This document shows, one piece after another, positions 14,560 through 23,613 of a stretch of DNA of 64,000 nt (position 1 is the stretch's first letter; every line of letters begins with the position of its first letter). Source of the DNA: Prevotella sp. oral taxon 376 (GTDB lineage: Bacteria; Bacteroidota; Bacteroidia; Bacteroidales; Bacteroidaceae); contig NZ_PYXG01000001.1 in the NCBI RefSeq assembly GCF_003043945.1, positions 372,001-436,000 of the forward strand. Reading direction: 5' to 3'. Both the position numbers and the translations under genes were made by a program. The notes under the pieces were generated by a model, which was not told the DNA's origin, made no database searches, and saw only the letters and a program-made list of their open reading frames with translations.

Positions 14560-17241
14560 ATGTATATACATGGCCATTTCTATAACGATCCGGGCGACCG
14601 CGTCGAGGTTCACATCCTGACCCTCGGCGACCGAACGGAAGAGGTGGAAATCGGATCGGAAGGCAGCAACCTGTGCTGGACGGCCGATCCGGTGGAAATC
14701 ACGAGCGAGGTGAACGATACCTTCGACCATCTCCTATGCCAGCAGGCGAGCGTGAGGTTACTGGCAAAGAACTTTGTGCCAGACTTCTTTTGCGTCTCCT
14801 GCCGCTACGCCACGGTGAACATCTATCGTGGCAAGGAGTGTCTGTTTGCCGGTTTCGTAGAACCTCAGGCCTACTCTCAGGGCTACAATGAAGAATATGA
14901 CGAGATAGAACTGAGCTGCATAGACGCACTTTCGGCCTTACAATATTCGAAATACAGGAATGTGGGCAGCTTCGGAGTTCATTACGGCATCGAGAAAAGC
15001 GAGGCGGGAATGCGGACATTCCATGAGATTATGACTGGCATCCTGGCCGGCATAACAGGGGATCTTGACATCAGGGGAAATCAGACAATCCGGATACTGT
15101 ACGACGGGAGCAAGGCGACAGATAACGCTGCCAGCAGCCGATACCTCATCTTTAAGCAGCTAACAATCTCAGAGCTGCTGTTCTTCGGAGACAAGGAAGA
15201 TGAGATGTGGCAGCAGGACACGGTGCTTGAGGAAATGCTGAAATACCTGAACCTCCATATCGTGCAGGACGGCCTGACTTTCTATATCTTCTCATGGGAG
15301 ACCGTCTGGAGCGACAGCCCGATATCGTGGCGCAACATCGTCAATGGACAGGTGGCACTCACCAGCAGGAAGAATATCACGATAGAGACGGCTATCGCGG
15401 CCGGCTGCGACACCCAGATCAGCATTGGCGAGGTGTACAACCAGATACTACTGACCTGCGAGACGAAGGAGGTGGAGAATGTCATAGAAAGCCCTCTGGA
15501 CGAGGATATGCTTAAGTCTCCTTATGTGAACAAGCAGAAATACTGCACGGAATATTCGGCCGACGGCGACGGTAAGACTGCATACCGTGCATTCTATGAG
15601 ATGTGCCACGATCAGACTACCGACTACGGGGCGGGGCGCATAACCACATGGTTCGTGCAGGTGATGGCAAACAAGCAGTGGAGATTCCCAAAGAGCGGCA
15701 ATACGAGCATGGATCTTATCGACCTGTATTGCAGGGACGGCAGGAACCAGCAGACACTTCCGAACTGGCTGGGGTCGAATCCCGGCGCGGCAATACTGTC
15801 CATCGGCAGCGTGGAGATGAATACGGCCAAGGACGACAACAGTCCGACTTCGAAAGTGAGCATGGCGAATGTCCTCGCGGTGTCGGTCAACGGAAACGGC
15901 AAGGACGGAGAGAACGAGTGTTATCCCGGCGACAACGACCTGAAGTCCGGCATTCCCTACGCTGTATACACAGGCAGCAGCGCGGGCGGCAATTTCTCCC
16001 CCGCTGACGATGAGACCACAAACTACATCGTCCTGTCCGGAAAAGTCGCCTTGAATCCTCTGATGGAGATGACGGATGCGTTCAAACCCTTGCACGATGC
16101 GAATGAGTATACTTGGCACAAGGCCAACCTCTTCGGCCGATGGAAGGGCAAAGTCGTGCCGAGTCGCGACAACGATGACGGCCGGTACTACACGCGGAAG
16201 TACTGGTGTGCAGAGAATCCCAACGACGAAGCCGTATGGGACGAGTCCACGGGCTACGGGCTGGTGCCGTTCACCGGTAAGGGGCCGGAGCTATACGAGT
16301 TCAAGTACAGTGCCATCGGCGACAGCTCGGACACCGTCTCGAAGGTGGCCGTCCTTGCCTGCATGCTGATCATCGGTGACAAGTGCGTGGTCGAGACGGG
16401 TACGCAGGGACAGCCGGCCGATTTCAAGTGGCGGCCCTACAAGGCGAGGGAGGAATGCGGCAGCGACGACGAGTACTACCGACAGTCCTTCACCATAGGC
16501 TTCGACCCCAAGATAGGAGATAAGCTCATCGGTACGGAGTTCGACCTGCAGAACAACATCAGCTACACGATGGGCATTGACGCGGAAGGTACGGCGATAC
16601 CCATCCGCAGATCCGATAGGGTGAGCGGTCAGGTACGGTTCCTGATACTCGGCCCGGTCAATACGATCTGGGATGAAATCACCCGTCGGCATCCTACCTT
16701 TTTCAGACATACGAGATGGGGTAGCAACAGCGTGCCTCTCCTGGCACATGTCAGCAATATCATGGTCAAGTCGTTTGAGGTCAAGGTTTATAGTAACAAT
16801 GCCCTGACCAACAACACAGGCGACAGCGACCTTATCTATATGAGCGACACCCGAGAGGAGTTTACGAACAAAAAAGACAATCTCGAATTCAGGATATGTT
16901 CGGCACTAACATCTATAGAGTGTCGGGAGTTAGGCGTTGCCAATGTCGTGAGCCTCTCTACTCCACAGAACACCTCTACCGGCGACGGAATCCTGGATAT
17001 CTATGATCATGCCCATGGTATACAGGCAAAGCCGGAGCGTCTTTATGTGGACAGCTACTACGCCGAGTACCACCTGCCCCGAATCCTGATGGAACAGAAG
17101 CTGTTAGACAGCAGTGACATCATCGGGCTTTTCAACCACTACACACACACCGCTCTGGGCAAGGCGTTCTTCGTCCAGGGAATCAGCCGTAACCTTACGG
17201 AGGGGCGTGCAGACTTAACGCTGAAGGAGATAGGGGAATGA
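14560..17241 (+). CDS. Large baseplate/tail-tip protein
   Basis: This 893-residue protein follows the tape measure gene by 2 bp, the usual place of distal tail and hub proteins. The N-terminus (MYIHGHFYNDPGDRVEVHIL, then YRGKECLFAGFVEPQAYSQ) recalls distal-tail-like domains, and KYLNLHIVQDGLTFYIFSWE recalls hub domains. No enzyme motif is seen. It probably closes the tube and holds the fibre proteins encoded next. The stop overlaps the next start by 4 bp. Confidence 0.65.
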   Translation: MYIHGHFYNDPGDRVEVHILTLGDRTEEVEIGSEGSNLCWTADPVEITSEVNDTFDHLLCQQASVRLLAKNFVPDFFCVSCRYATVNIYRGKECLFAGFVEPQAYSQGYNEEYDEIELSCIDALSALQYSKYRNVGSFGVHYGIEKSEAGMRTFHEIMTGILAGITGDLDIRGNQTIRILYDGSKATDNAASSRYLIFKQLTISELLFFGDKEDEMWQQDTVLEEMLKYLNLHIVQDGLTFYIFSWETVWSDSPISWRNIVNGQVALTSRKNITIETAIAAGCDTQISIGEVYNQILLTCETKEVENVIESPLDEDMLKSPYVNKQKYCTEYSADGDGKTAYRAFYEMCHDQTTDYGAGRITTWFVQVMANKQWRFPKSGNTSMDLIDLYCRDGRNQQTLPNWLGSNPGAAILSIGSVEMNTAKDDNSPTSKVSMANVLAVSVNGNGKDGENECYPGDNDLKSGIPYAVYTGSSAGGNFSPADDETTNYIVLSGKVALNPLMEMTDAFKPLHDANEYTWHKANLFGRWKGKVVPSRDNDDGRYYTRKYWCAENPNDEAVWDESTGYGLVPFTGKGPELYEFKYSAIGDSSDTVSKVAVLACMLIIGDKCVVETGTQGQPADFKWRPYKAREECGSDDEYYRQSFTIGFDPKIGDKLIGTEFDLQNNISYTMGIDAEGTAIPIRRSDRVSGQVRFLILGPVNTIWDEITRRHPTFFRHTRWGSNSVPLLAHVSNIMVKSFEVKVYSNNALTNNTGDSDLIYMSDTREEFTNKKDNLEFRICSALTSIECRELGVANVVSLSTPQNTSTGDGILDIYDHAHGIQAKPERLYVDSYYAEYHLPRILMEQKLLDSSDIIGLFNHYTHTALGKAFFVQGISRNLTEGRADLTLKEIGE

Positions 17242-18707
17242 TAGATGTGAAGTTAATCAGAAAGCCCAAGGGCGGAAATAACGGAGACGGGAGCCCCCAC
17301 GGTTCCGGATTTGCGGGCATGGGTAGAACCGCCGAGGAGGCAAAGCGGGCTTCCCGCGCCGATAAGTCTGATTATGCTGACCAGGCGGATTATGCTAATC
17401 GGGCGGGGCACGCTGCTCGGTCAGCTTATGCAGATCAAGCCAATGATATACCGGACGGAAGTCCTCTATACGACCGTTTCCTCCGCAAGGATTCTGACGA
17501 CGAGACCCACGGCTCCCTGGGAATAGGCAAGGATCTTACGGTAAAAGGTCTCGCGTCATTCCTTGGCGGAATCATCGCGAAGGCCGAGAGCCTGTTTTCC
17601 GGAATCCGGAATACGGGGGACATTATCAATGACGGCCGCATTCAGACCAAGAACCTGACCGTAACAGGTAAAGCATCATTCTTTGAATTGGAGATAATAA
17701 AGGCCAAGGCCGCCGGAGGTCTCGTCTTTGTAAGCCCCGGCGAATTCCACGCAGACCTTGTACAAGAAACAGAAGATGGTTATATCCTCTGTCAGAACGC
17801 GGAGAAAGACGGCAAGATGCTCATGCAGACCATTGAGGAGAACGACCAGCTCTTCTGCTGCGATGTCAACATAGGAGAGGGCGCGTACACGGAAGAGTCC
17901 AACCGCTACTACTGGCGCAGGGTAATGTCCGCCCCCACGGAATATGTGATAAAGACGATAGACGACAAGCCGTGCCGTTGCCTGACGGTTACCCTCTCCA
18001 AGGAGGACAGGGACATGTCCTCGGATGACAGACCCCGTGTCGGGGATGACCTCTGCGTGTGCGGCAACCGCACCAACCCGGAACGGATGGGCGTAATCAT
18101 CACATCGGCCTATCGCAGTTTTGACCCGGACTTGAAAGCTCCTTACTGGGCTCAATATGCAGGGATAAACGACTATAGCTTCCCGTCCCATCGCAGGACA
18201 TTCCTTGCCAACAACAGTAATGAAATCGTCGGACGTCTGAAGGTGGTGAGCGAGACCGGAGACATCCTGCCCGTACCCTGCGACAAGGGGGCGTGGGAGA
18301 ACAAGCCCCATTCCTATTACGACCGCGTGTCCCACACAGGCTCGTTGTGGCTGTGCGTCATAGAGCCGGGCAAGACCACGACCGAGGAGCCCGGTACGGG
18401 CGACGCTTGGCAAAGACAGGTCAGCAAGGGCGACGATCCGGTCATGCTGTCGATCCTCACGGACAAGGGGAATGTCATCCGGAACGGCCAGGGTCGGATA
18501 ACCCTGACGGCCGTCGTAACGCAAGGCGGTGAGGACATTACCGGCAACTTCCAGCCGGAGGATTTCTCGTGGCTTCGCCAAAGCGGCAACGACGAATACG
18601 ACGCGGAATGGAATAACCGTCATGTCCGCGTAGGCAGGAGCATCACCGTCTCTTCGGAGGACATCTGGAAGAGGGCGCAGTTCGAGTGCGTCCTTTATGA
18701 CATTTAG
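17238..18707 (+). CDS. Tail fibre/appendage protein with Ala-Asp-Tyr-rich linker
   Basis: This 489-residue protein has a Gly-rich start and an Ala/Asp-rich linker, ADKSDYADQADYANRAGHAA, of the type found between fibre modules. Then come repeated short motifs (KDLTVKGLASFLGGIIAKAE and KNLTVTGKASFFELEIIKAK, about 45 residues apart), which look like trimeric fibre or chaperone-like repeats. The rest is a mixed beta domain ending in an Ig-like part. It starts inside the previous gene (ATGA). Host recognition is the probable role. Confidence 0.6.
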   Translation: MIDVKLIRKPKGGNNGDGSPHGSGFAGMGRTAEEAKRASRADKSDYADQADYANRAGHAARSAYADQANDIPDGSPLYDRFLRKDSDDETHGSLGIGKDLTVKGLASFLGGIIAKAESLFSGIRNTGDIINDGRIQTKNLTVTGKASFFELEIIKAKAAGGLVFVSPGEFHADLVQETEDGYILCQNAEKDGKMLMQTIEENDQLFCCDVNIGEGAYTEESNRYYWRRVMSAPTEYVIKTIDDKPCRCLTVTLSKEDRDMSSDDRPRVGDDLCVCGNRTNPERMGVIITSAYRSFDPDLKAPYWAQYAGINDYSFPSHRRTFLANNSNEIVGRLKVVSETGDILPVPCDKGAWENKPHSYYDRVSHTGSLWLCVIEPGKTTTEEPGTGDAWQRQVSKGDDPVMLSILTDKGNVIRNGQGRITLTAVVTQGGEDITGNFQPEDFSWLRQSGNDEYDAEWNNRHVRVGRSITVSSEDIWKRAQFECVLYDI

Positions 18708-18736
18708 AAAACGAATTTTTAAAACATAACAGAATC

Positions 18737-19762
18737 ATGGCAACAACAGCAAGAAATCAAATCACCATCGTAGACCTCAACGACGCCAAGAGCGTACAGG
18801 TCTACTTCACCTCATCACAGGGTTTTGCGCAGAACTATAACCCCGATACCCATGTCTACGCCCCGGTGTATACCACATCCAACAATGTGATAACGCCCCA
18901 TGTGTACGAGACGGGCGACGCCAACGACCATCTGGCGCGCTGCACAAATGTCAAGTACACCATCAACGGCGCGGCATATACGGCAAGCAGCAGCAACGCC
19001 TCCTATGTCGTGGGCTCTGACGGCACGCTGACGGTAAAGGTGAACCTCACCGGCAACCTCAATGTTACCTTCGAGACGGACTATACCGACGAGGACAACA
19101 TCGTGAGCAAGGTGGGCGGATCGTTCGTCCTGATGCACAACGTGTCCAGCGGGGCTCTGTTCCAGGTAGTGCTGACCTGTCCCAAGGGCAATATTTTCGA
19201 CAAGTCAGTATCTGGGAACCTCACCGTTACGGCACAGGCCGTGCGCGGGGGCGTGCCTGACGACAGCAATGTTACCTACACATGGACACAGTTCGACATC
19301 GGCGCGGGGACATGGAAGAATGTCGCGAGCGGCCGGGCAAGCGGAAAGACGCTGACCGTGCAGCCGGCGGATGTCCTGAACTTCCAGACATTCAAGTGCG
19401 TGGCCAAGGATGCGGGAGGTACTGATGCGACCGCGACGGCGGAAGCCATCGTTACTTTTCAGGACCTCACCGACCCCTATGTGGTAGAGCTCTACTGCCC
19501 GACCGGCGACAAGATCGTGAACGGCACGGGCTCGACCACGGTCAATGCGCGCGTCTGGCAGGGCGGCGTGAAGATTGAGGACGAGACTACGGCCGCCGCG
19601 TCGAGGAAGTTCAACTATTCGTGGACGAAGTTCGACAAGGCCGGTGCGGCGCAGAACTGGAACGGCACGACGAGCAATGTGAAGACGGGCAACCCGATAA
19701 CCGTCTTGGCGGCAGAGGTGAATGTGAAGACCACCATCGTCTGCGAGATAACGAAGAAGTAA
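18737..19762 (+). CDS. Ig-like tail surface protein
   Basis: This 341-residue, Thr/Val/Gly-rich protein has at least two Ig-like beta-sandwich units. Each has a phrase of the type LTVTAQAVRGGVPDDSNVTY then WTQFDIGAGTWKNVASGRA (about 155-205) and TTVNARVWQGGVKIEDET then YSWTKFDKAG (about 262-305). The first ten residues, MATTARNQIT, are nearly shared with the next gene product, which suggests a common attachment peptide. It probably decorates the tail tip or fibre. Confidence 0.6.
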   Translation: MATTARNQITIVDLNDAKSVQVYFTSSQGFAQNYNPDTHVYAPVYTTSNNVITPHVYETGDANDHLARCTNVKYTINGAAYTASSSNASYVVGSDGTLTVKVNLTGNLNVTFETDYTDEDNIVSKVGGSFVLMHNVSSGALFQVVLTCPKGNIFDKSVSGNLTVTAQAVRGGVPDDSNVTYTWTQFDIGAGTWKNVASGRASGKTLTVQPADVLNFQTFKCVAKDAGGTDATATAEAIVTFQDLTDPYVVELYCPTGDKIVNGTGSTTVNARVWQGGVKIEDETTAAASRKFNYSWTKFDKAGAAQNWNGTTSNVKTGNPITVLAAEVNVKTTIVCEITKK

Positions 19763-19814
19763 GAACCGACCCGTGGCGGGATGCAGAATTCCGCCCGGGC
19801 TTAATGACTACAGT

Positions 19815-22172
19815 ATGTCAACGATAGCAAGATCCCAGATAACGATAACCGAGCAGCGTAAGGATTACACCTTCTTCCGCTACTCCGACGACGGGGGGAA
19901 AACCTTCACGGCTGCGGAAGCAGGAAAGCTCGCGGAGGCAAGAGCCATCCAAGGCGTCGGCAGGAACTACGCCAACCAGCCGGCTGCCGTAAACGGCGAG
20001 AAAATCATAACGCTGTATGACGGGTTCCTCGAGAACCAGCCCGCCGTGCCGTTCTACCTCTCCGCCCGGGCGAAGTACCATGTCAGCGCGAACGCCAAAA
20101 GCGGCAAGCTGCAGTCGAACATATCCCCGAAGCTGGAGGACGGAAAGACGGTCTGGTCGAACCTCCTGTTTGCCGACGGCTCGTCCACGCTGCAGGCCGA
20201 CGGCACGGTAAAGGACGGAGAGGCGTCGTTCTCTAAGGTAATCAACGCAAGGATAGCCTCCCTGTCAGGGGTATGGCTGCGGTCGTTTGTCTATCTCGAG
20301 GACGGTATCACCAAGGACCCCGACTCCTACTGGTACGACATACAGATAGACTACGGCCCGCTGACCGACTACGCTCCTGCCCCGGAAGACATGGCGGTCG
20401 GGACCACCCCGGGCAAGTGGCTCGGCGTGGCGACCTGGGACAAACCCTACCCGCCCCTGGAGCCCTCCGCCTACTCGTGGAGCAAGGTCAAGGGCGAGGA
20501 CGGACCACCGGGAGAGGCAGCCGAGTTCTACCGCCTCGTGCCCGTTACCGAGAGTGCCGTGGTCGGCAGGGACAAGAAGCTCACCGCCTCCTTTGTATAT
20601 CGGATAGAGCATGTCGTGGGCAATGCCATCACGGCCGTGCCCGCCACGGAAGACCTGCAGGTAAGGTACAGGGGCAACGGCGGCACCCCTGCGGATATCT
20701 GCATGACCGTGGGCGACACCCCGTCCTCCACCTATACGCTCGAGGACTATCCGGCCGCCACACACCCCGACTACTTCCATGTGGAGTTGGTGAACGCTGG
20801 GGGAGACATACTCGACCGCAGGACGGTACCCGTTACCTTCTCCACCCTCGCCGCCCTCGACATCGACGGGCAAGTAGGGAAAATATCCGCCAAGGTGCAG
20901 GGCATGACCGTGGGCGGGCGGAATCTGCTCAAGGGTACGGCGTTTAGAAAAGACTACCCCGACTGGTTCCGGCTCTCGTCGGGTGCGACCATAGACCCGG
21001 CAATCAGGCACGGCGGACACAACAGCGTGGACTGTACGGCCTCGGGACAGACCGAAGACAAGTACAAGGGCGTGTTCTTCAAGACCAATGTGGAACCGGG
21101 GAAAGAGTACACGGCCTCCGTATGGGCGCACGGAGACCCCGACACGATAGACCTGGACGCCTACCTTGAGATTATCCACACCGACGCGCAGGGACAGAGG
21201 CAGCATGTCGCCTTGCAGAGCATCAAGCCGACGCAAACAGGCACATGGCAGCGTACATCCTGCACATTTACCGTTCCCACCGGTACGGAATCCATAGAGT
21301 GCAACTTCTTCGTCGTGCGCAACGGCAACCTGCATATCGCAGAGCCGATGCTTGCCTCGGGAAGCATGCTCACCGACTGGCAGCCCGCACCGGAGGACGC
21401 CGAGGCGTACCTTGCCGAGATAGAAACTACCGTCACCAAAATATCACTCTCGATAACAGACCTGAAGACGGGGCTTGAAGCTGTCGGTATACACTTGTTC
21501 GCAACGGAGAAGCCGCAGATACGCTTTGTCGGCAACAATGTCGGTTTTTATGGCGTGGACGGCAAGATGTACATCGGTCAGGGCGTGGACGAGCAGGGCA
21601 GGGTATATCTCATCATCTATGACAGAGATGGCGTTACGCCGAAGTACAATCTCGGCTACATGGGCATGCCCGAACTTATTGGGAACGCCACACCCTACAG
21701 CATGGTGCCTGTCAACGAGCTCGGTCCGATTCCGCCAGGGATTGCCCTCCTCGCTCAAGACCTCTGGAACGACATGCAGGGTACCCAGTACGCCTCGCTC
21801 AGGAGGACACTCTGGCGATATACCGAGGCCTATACTCTCGATTCCCAAGGAAACAAGATATATCAGTACGGCGGGGCTTATAACGGCGTGTACGACAGCC
21901 CCGCGATAGGTAGTGATAACAAGCCGGCTGGGAACAGGGCAACAGTAGAGCCCGGGGCGTACATCGGTGTATGGGACACTTCCGACCCGAGCGGAGATCA
22001 TCGCAGTACTATCATCGTCTACAGATACAATACGGCCAGCGGTGTCCAGTCTCAGAATCTGAAGGTTAGAAGAACCACGGACCAGCAGGGGAGGGCTGTC
22101 TATCTGACAAGTCTGTCTGGCGGTGAATATACGGAAAGTCTTCTCCTTCCGGAAAGAGAAATCACCCCTTAA
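19815..22172 (+). CDS. Large tail fibre/receptor-binding protein with carbohydrate-binding-like module
   Basis: The start is the ATG at 19815, giving 785 residues; a longer reading from 19773 is less likely because MSTIARSQITI matches the N-terminus of the previous protein. Residues of about 370-540 form a jelly-roll-like module (GGRNLLKGTAFRKDYP, then PGKEYTASVWAHGDPD and IAEPMLASGSMLTDWQPAPE), common in Bacteroidota phage fibres and close to CBM4/9-type folds. This may contact capsular polysaccharide. The end has short beta-rich segments. No depolymerase active site is recognised. Confidence 0.65.
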   Translation: MSTIARSQITITEQRKDYTFFRYSDDGGKTFTAAEAGKLAEARAIQGVGRNYANQPAAVNGEKIITLYDGFLENQPAVPFYLSARAKYHVSANAKSGKLQSNISPKLEDGKTVWSNLLFADGSSTLQADGTVKDGEASFSKVINARIASLSGVWLRSFVYLEDGITKDPDSYWYDIQIDYGPLTDYAPAPEDMAVGTTPGKWLGVATWDKPYPPLEPSAYSWSKVKGEDGPPGEAAEFYRLVPVTESAVVGRDKKLTASFVYRIEHVVGNAITAVPATEDLQVRYRGNGGTPADICMTVGDTPSSTYTLEDYPAATHPDYFHVELVNAGGDILDRRTVPVTFSTLAALDIDGQVGKISAKVQGMTVGGRNLLKGTAFRKDYPDWFRLSSGATIDPAIRHGGHNSVDCTASGQTEDKYKGVFFKTNVEPGKEYTASVWAHGDPDTIDLDAYLEIIHTDAQGQRQHVALQSIKPTQTGTWQRTSCTFTVPTGTESIECNFFVVRNGNLHIAEPMLASGSMLTDWQPAPEDAEAYLAEIETTVTKISLSITDLKTGLEAVGIHLFATEKPQIRFVGNNVGFYGVDGKMYIGQGVDEQGRVYLIIYDRDGVTPKYNLGYMGMPELIGNATPYSMVPVNELGPIPPGIALLAQDLWNDMQGTQYASLRRTLWRYTEAYTLDSQGNKIYQYGGAYNGVYDSPAIGSDNKPAGNRATVEPGAYIGVWDTSDPSGDHRSTIIVYRYNTASGVQSQNLKVRRTTDQQGRAVYLTSLSGGEYTESLLLPEREITP

Positions 22173-22185
22173 TGTTTAAACCACG

Positions 22186-22548
22186 ATGAAAAGTTATAGC
22201 AGGGACAGACTGATAGTCAAGGGTACGCTGAACGGCAGGGGGCATTACTTCCTGCTTGACAGCGGGGCGGTATGCGGGATTCTCAGCAGACACCTGAAAG
22301 GATTGCGCCTGTCTACGGTAAAAGTCAGGATAATGGATGCCAGCGGCGACACGCGCTCATGCTACACGAGCAACGATTTCGTAACGATAGGCGGCCGCAG
22401 GGTGGCGCAGTTCGTGGTATCGGACTTCAGCGATATCCAGCACAACATACGGGAGCAGACGGGTATCTGGATAGACGGTATCATCGGGCTTACCCAGATG
22501 CAGATGCTCGGATTAAAGATAGATTTCTCGAAAATGGAGATAACTTAA
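22186..22548 (+). CDS. Retropepsin-like aspartic protease
   Basis: This 120-residue protein has FLLDSGAVCGILS near residue 23, a D-[ST]-G-A active-site motif of clan AA proteases. The C-terminal GIIGLTQMQMLGLKIDFSK matches the ILG and ID signatures of that fold. One motif per chain implies a dimer. It is the last gene of the tail operon, 13 bp after the fibre gene and just before the phage end. It might process a structural or host protein, but the function is inferred from motif only. Confidence 0.6.
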   Translation: MKSYSRDRLIVKGTLNGRGHYFLLDSGAVCGILSRHLKGLRLSTVKVRIMDASGDTRSCYTSNDFVTIGGRRVAQFVVSDFSDIQHNIREQTGIWIDGIIGLTQMQMLGLKIDFSKMEIT

Positions 22549-22596
22549 AAAAAAGAAAAGACACAGTTGGAGTTCTGACAGGAGGTATCCCAAAAA

Positions 22597-22656
22597 GAAC
22601 ATTTCGTTTTGTAAATTCAAACGCTTCGTTTTATTTTTCTGGAACATTTCGTTTTG
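22597..22656. repeat. Three phased repeats, probable transposase-binding sites at the right prophage end
   Basis: The motif [GA]AAC[AG][TC]TTCGTTTT[GA] occurs three times in the same orientation, with TTCGTTTT at 22603, 22625 and 22648, so spaced 22 and 23 bp. The outer two copies are identical over 15 bp. Mu-like phages carry transposase sites of about 22 bp at their ends, so the end of the prophage should lie just right of this, within about 50 bp. A CA dinucleotide at 22684-22685 is one candidate terminus. Confidence 0.5.
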
Positions 22657-22689
22657 CGGATTATAATACCTTATTGCTTACGACAGAGA

Positions 22690-22930
22690 AGAAAACAAAG
22701 AAAAAGCATCAAAAGGCTCAAGCACACACTTGAGAACGAAGGATTTCTGCCATATTGGCGTTCTTGTAGAAGAATAAACCTGACAATACGAGACATCAGT
22801 TTCACCATCAATTCATGTATACCCATGATGATTTTCTGTACAGGGAGCAACAGAAACCATGCCCTGCAAAACCGATACCGACATTCCGTAGCCTTTGGCA
22901 TGTCGACAATTGGGTCTTCCATTGGCAACG
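22690..22930. other. Host flank without recognised gene
   Basis: About 240 bp between the probable phage end and the tRNA terminator. A leftward frame (22671-22928) is open but has no recognisable homology signature and starts next to the terminator. It might be a decayed host gene cut by phage insertion. Nothing firm is seen. Confidence 0.3.
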
Positions 22931-22960
22931 AAAAAGGCTAAGTACCGAAATACTTAGCCT
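22931..22960 (-). terminator. Rho-independent terminator of tRNA-Gln
   Basis: On the minus strand AGGCTAAGTA (22960-22951) pairs perfectly with TACTTAGCCT (22944-22935) over a 6-nt loop and is followed by T residues to 22931. It lies a few bases after the tRNA 3' end. Confidence 0.85.
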
Positions 22961-22964
22961 CTTG

Positions 22965-23035
22965 TTGGGATACCCGGATTCGAACCAGGAATGACAGGAC
23001 CAGAATCTGTAGTGTTACCATTACACCATATCCCA
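22965..23035 (-). tRNA. tRNA-Gln (anticodon CTG)
   Basis: Read leftward, the acceptor stem TGGGATA pairs with TATCCCA, followed by discriminator A at 22965. The anticodon loop is TTCTGGT with CTG at positions 34-36, giving Gln for CAG codons. The T arm contains TTCGAAT. Length is 71 nt with no encoded CCA. The anticodon stem has one A-C mismatch next to the loop (ACAGA / CCTGT), which is slightly unusual. Confidence 0.88.
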
Positions 23036-23067
23036 CTATTTCCGCATGGATCATCCAATTGTGTCTG

Positions 23068-23098
23068 CAAAGGTACTGCTTTTTTGCGACATTCCAAA
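23068..23098 (-). promoter_or_regulatory. Promoter of tRNA-Gln
   Basis: The minus strand has TTTG (23098-23095), a 19-bp spacer and TACCTTTG (23075-23068). The mature tRNA starts 33 bp downstream. Confidence 0.75.
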
Positions 23099-23170
23099 AG
23101 ATTTCCAAACTTTTTTCATAAAAAAGTGCAAAAACAATCTTAAAACCTGTCTTTTAAAAATAAATAGGAT

Positions 23171-23178
23171 TATCTTTG
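23171..23178 (+). promoter_or_regulatory. -7 box upstream of rsfS
   Basis: TATCTTTG, 24 bp upstream of the rsfS ATG. The -33 position is AT-rich without a clear TTTG. It probably serves the rsfS-ftsH-cdsA operon. Confidence 0.6.
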
Positions 23179-23202
23179 TATCCTATAACATAAAAAAATT
23201 GA

Positions 23203-23562
23203 ATGACAACGACACAACAGTTAGTAAAAACTATCATTAAAGGTATCCAAGAGAAGAAGGGACAGAACATCACCATTGTAGATTTTTCCGGAATCGACGG
23301 GACTATTGCCAATTACTTTGTTATCTGCCAAGGCAACTCCCCGTCGCAGGTGGAGGCCATAACCGAGTCCATTGTCGACATCGTAAGAAACGAAGAAGGC
23401 GAGAAGCCCGTAAATGTCGTGGGACTCGGAAACGACCAGTGGGTGGCCATGGACTACACCGATGTCCTCGTACACATATTCCTGCCGGAAATCAGGGAGT
23501 TCTACGATCTCGAGAATCTCTGGGAAGATGCCAAACTGACAACGGTTCCGAACCTCGATTAA
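23203..23562 (+). CDS. rsfS: Ribosomal silencing factor RsfS
   Basis: This 119-residue protein of the RsfS/Iojap/YbeB family binds ribosomal protein uL14 on the large subunit and blocks joining of the subunits when nutrients are scarce. Family signatures are ANYFVICQGNSPSQVEAI (about 36-53) and QWVAMDYTDVLVHIFLPEIREFYDLENLW near the end. The length is normal. It is the first gene of a unit with ftsH and cdsA, 51 bp before ftsH, an order often found in Bacteroidales. Confidence 0.92.
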   Translation: MTTTQQLVKTIIKGIQEKKGQNITIVDFSGIDGTIANYFVICQGNSPSQVEAITESIVDIVRNEEGEKPVNVVGLGNDQWVAMDYTDVLVHIFLPEIREFYDLENLWEDAKLTTVPNLD

Positions 23563-23613
23563 TGTGGCATGCTATTTGCCGGAATGTATCATATCATACA
23601 TTTATTTTAATTT

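Noticed and set aside
17238..22548. Diversity-generating retroelement acting on the tail fibres
   Set aside because: Some Bacteroidota Mu-like phages carry one, but no reverse transcriptase or template/variable repeat pair is seen between the fibres and the right end.
22597..22656. CRISPR array
   Set aside because: Only three short copies with about 8-9 bp between them and no variable spacers or cas genes; the spacing fits transposase sites.
22671..22928. Leftward 85-codon frame beside the phage end as a real gene
   Set aside because: No recognisable domain, unusual composition, start next to the tRNA terminator and overlap with the probable phage end. A decayed remnant cannot be excluded.
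22965..23035. tRNA-Gln as phage attachment site
   Set aside because: The phage-end repeats lie about 300 bp away, no tRNA fragment is repeated at the phage end, and Mu-like phages transpose rather than use tRNA sites.
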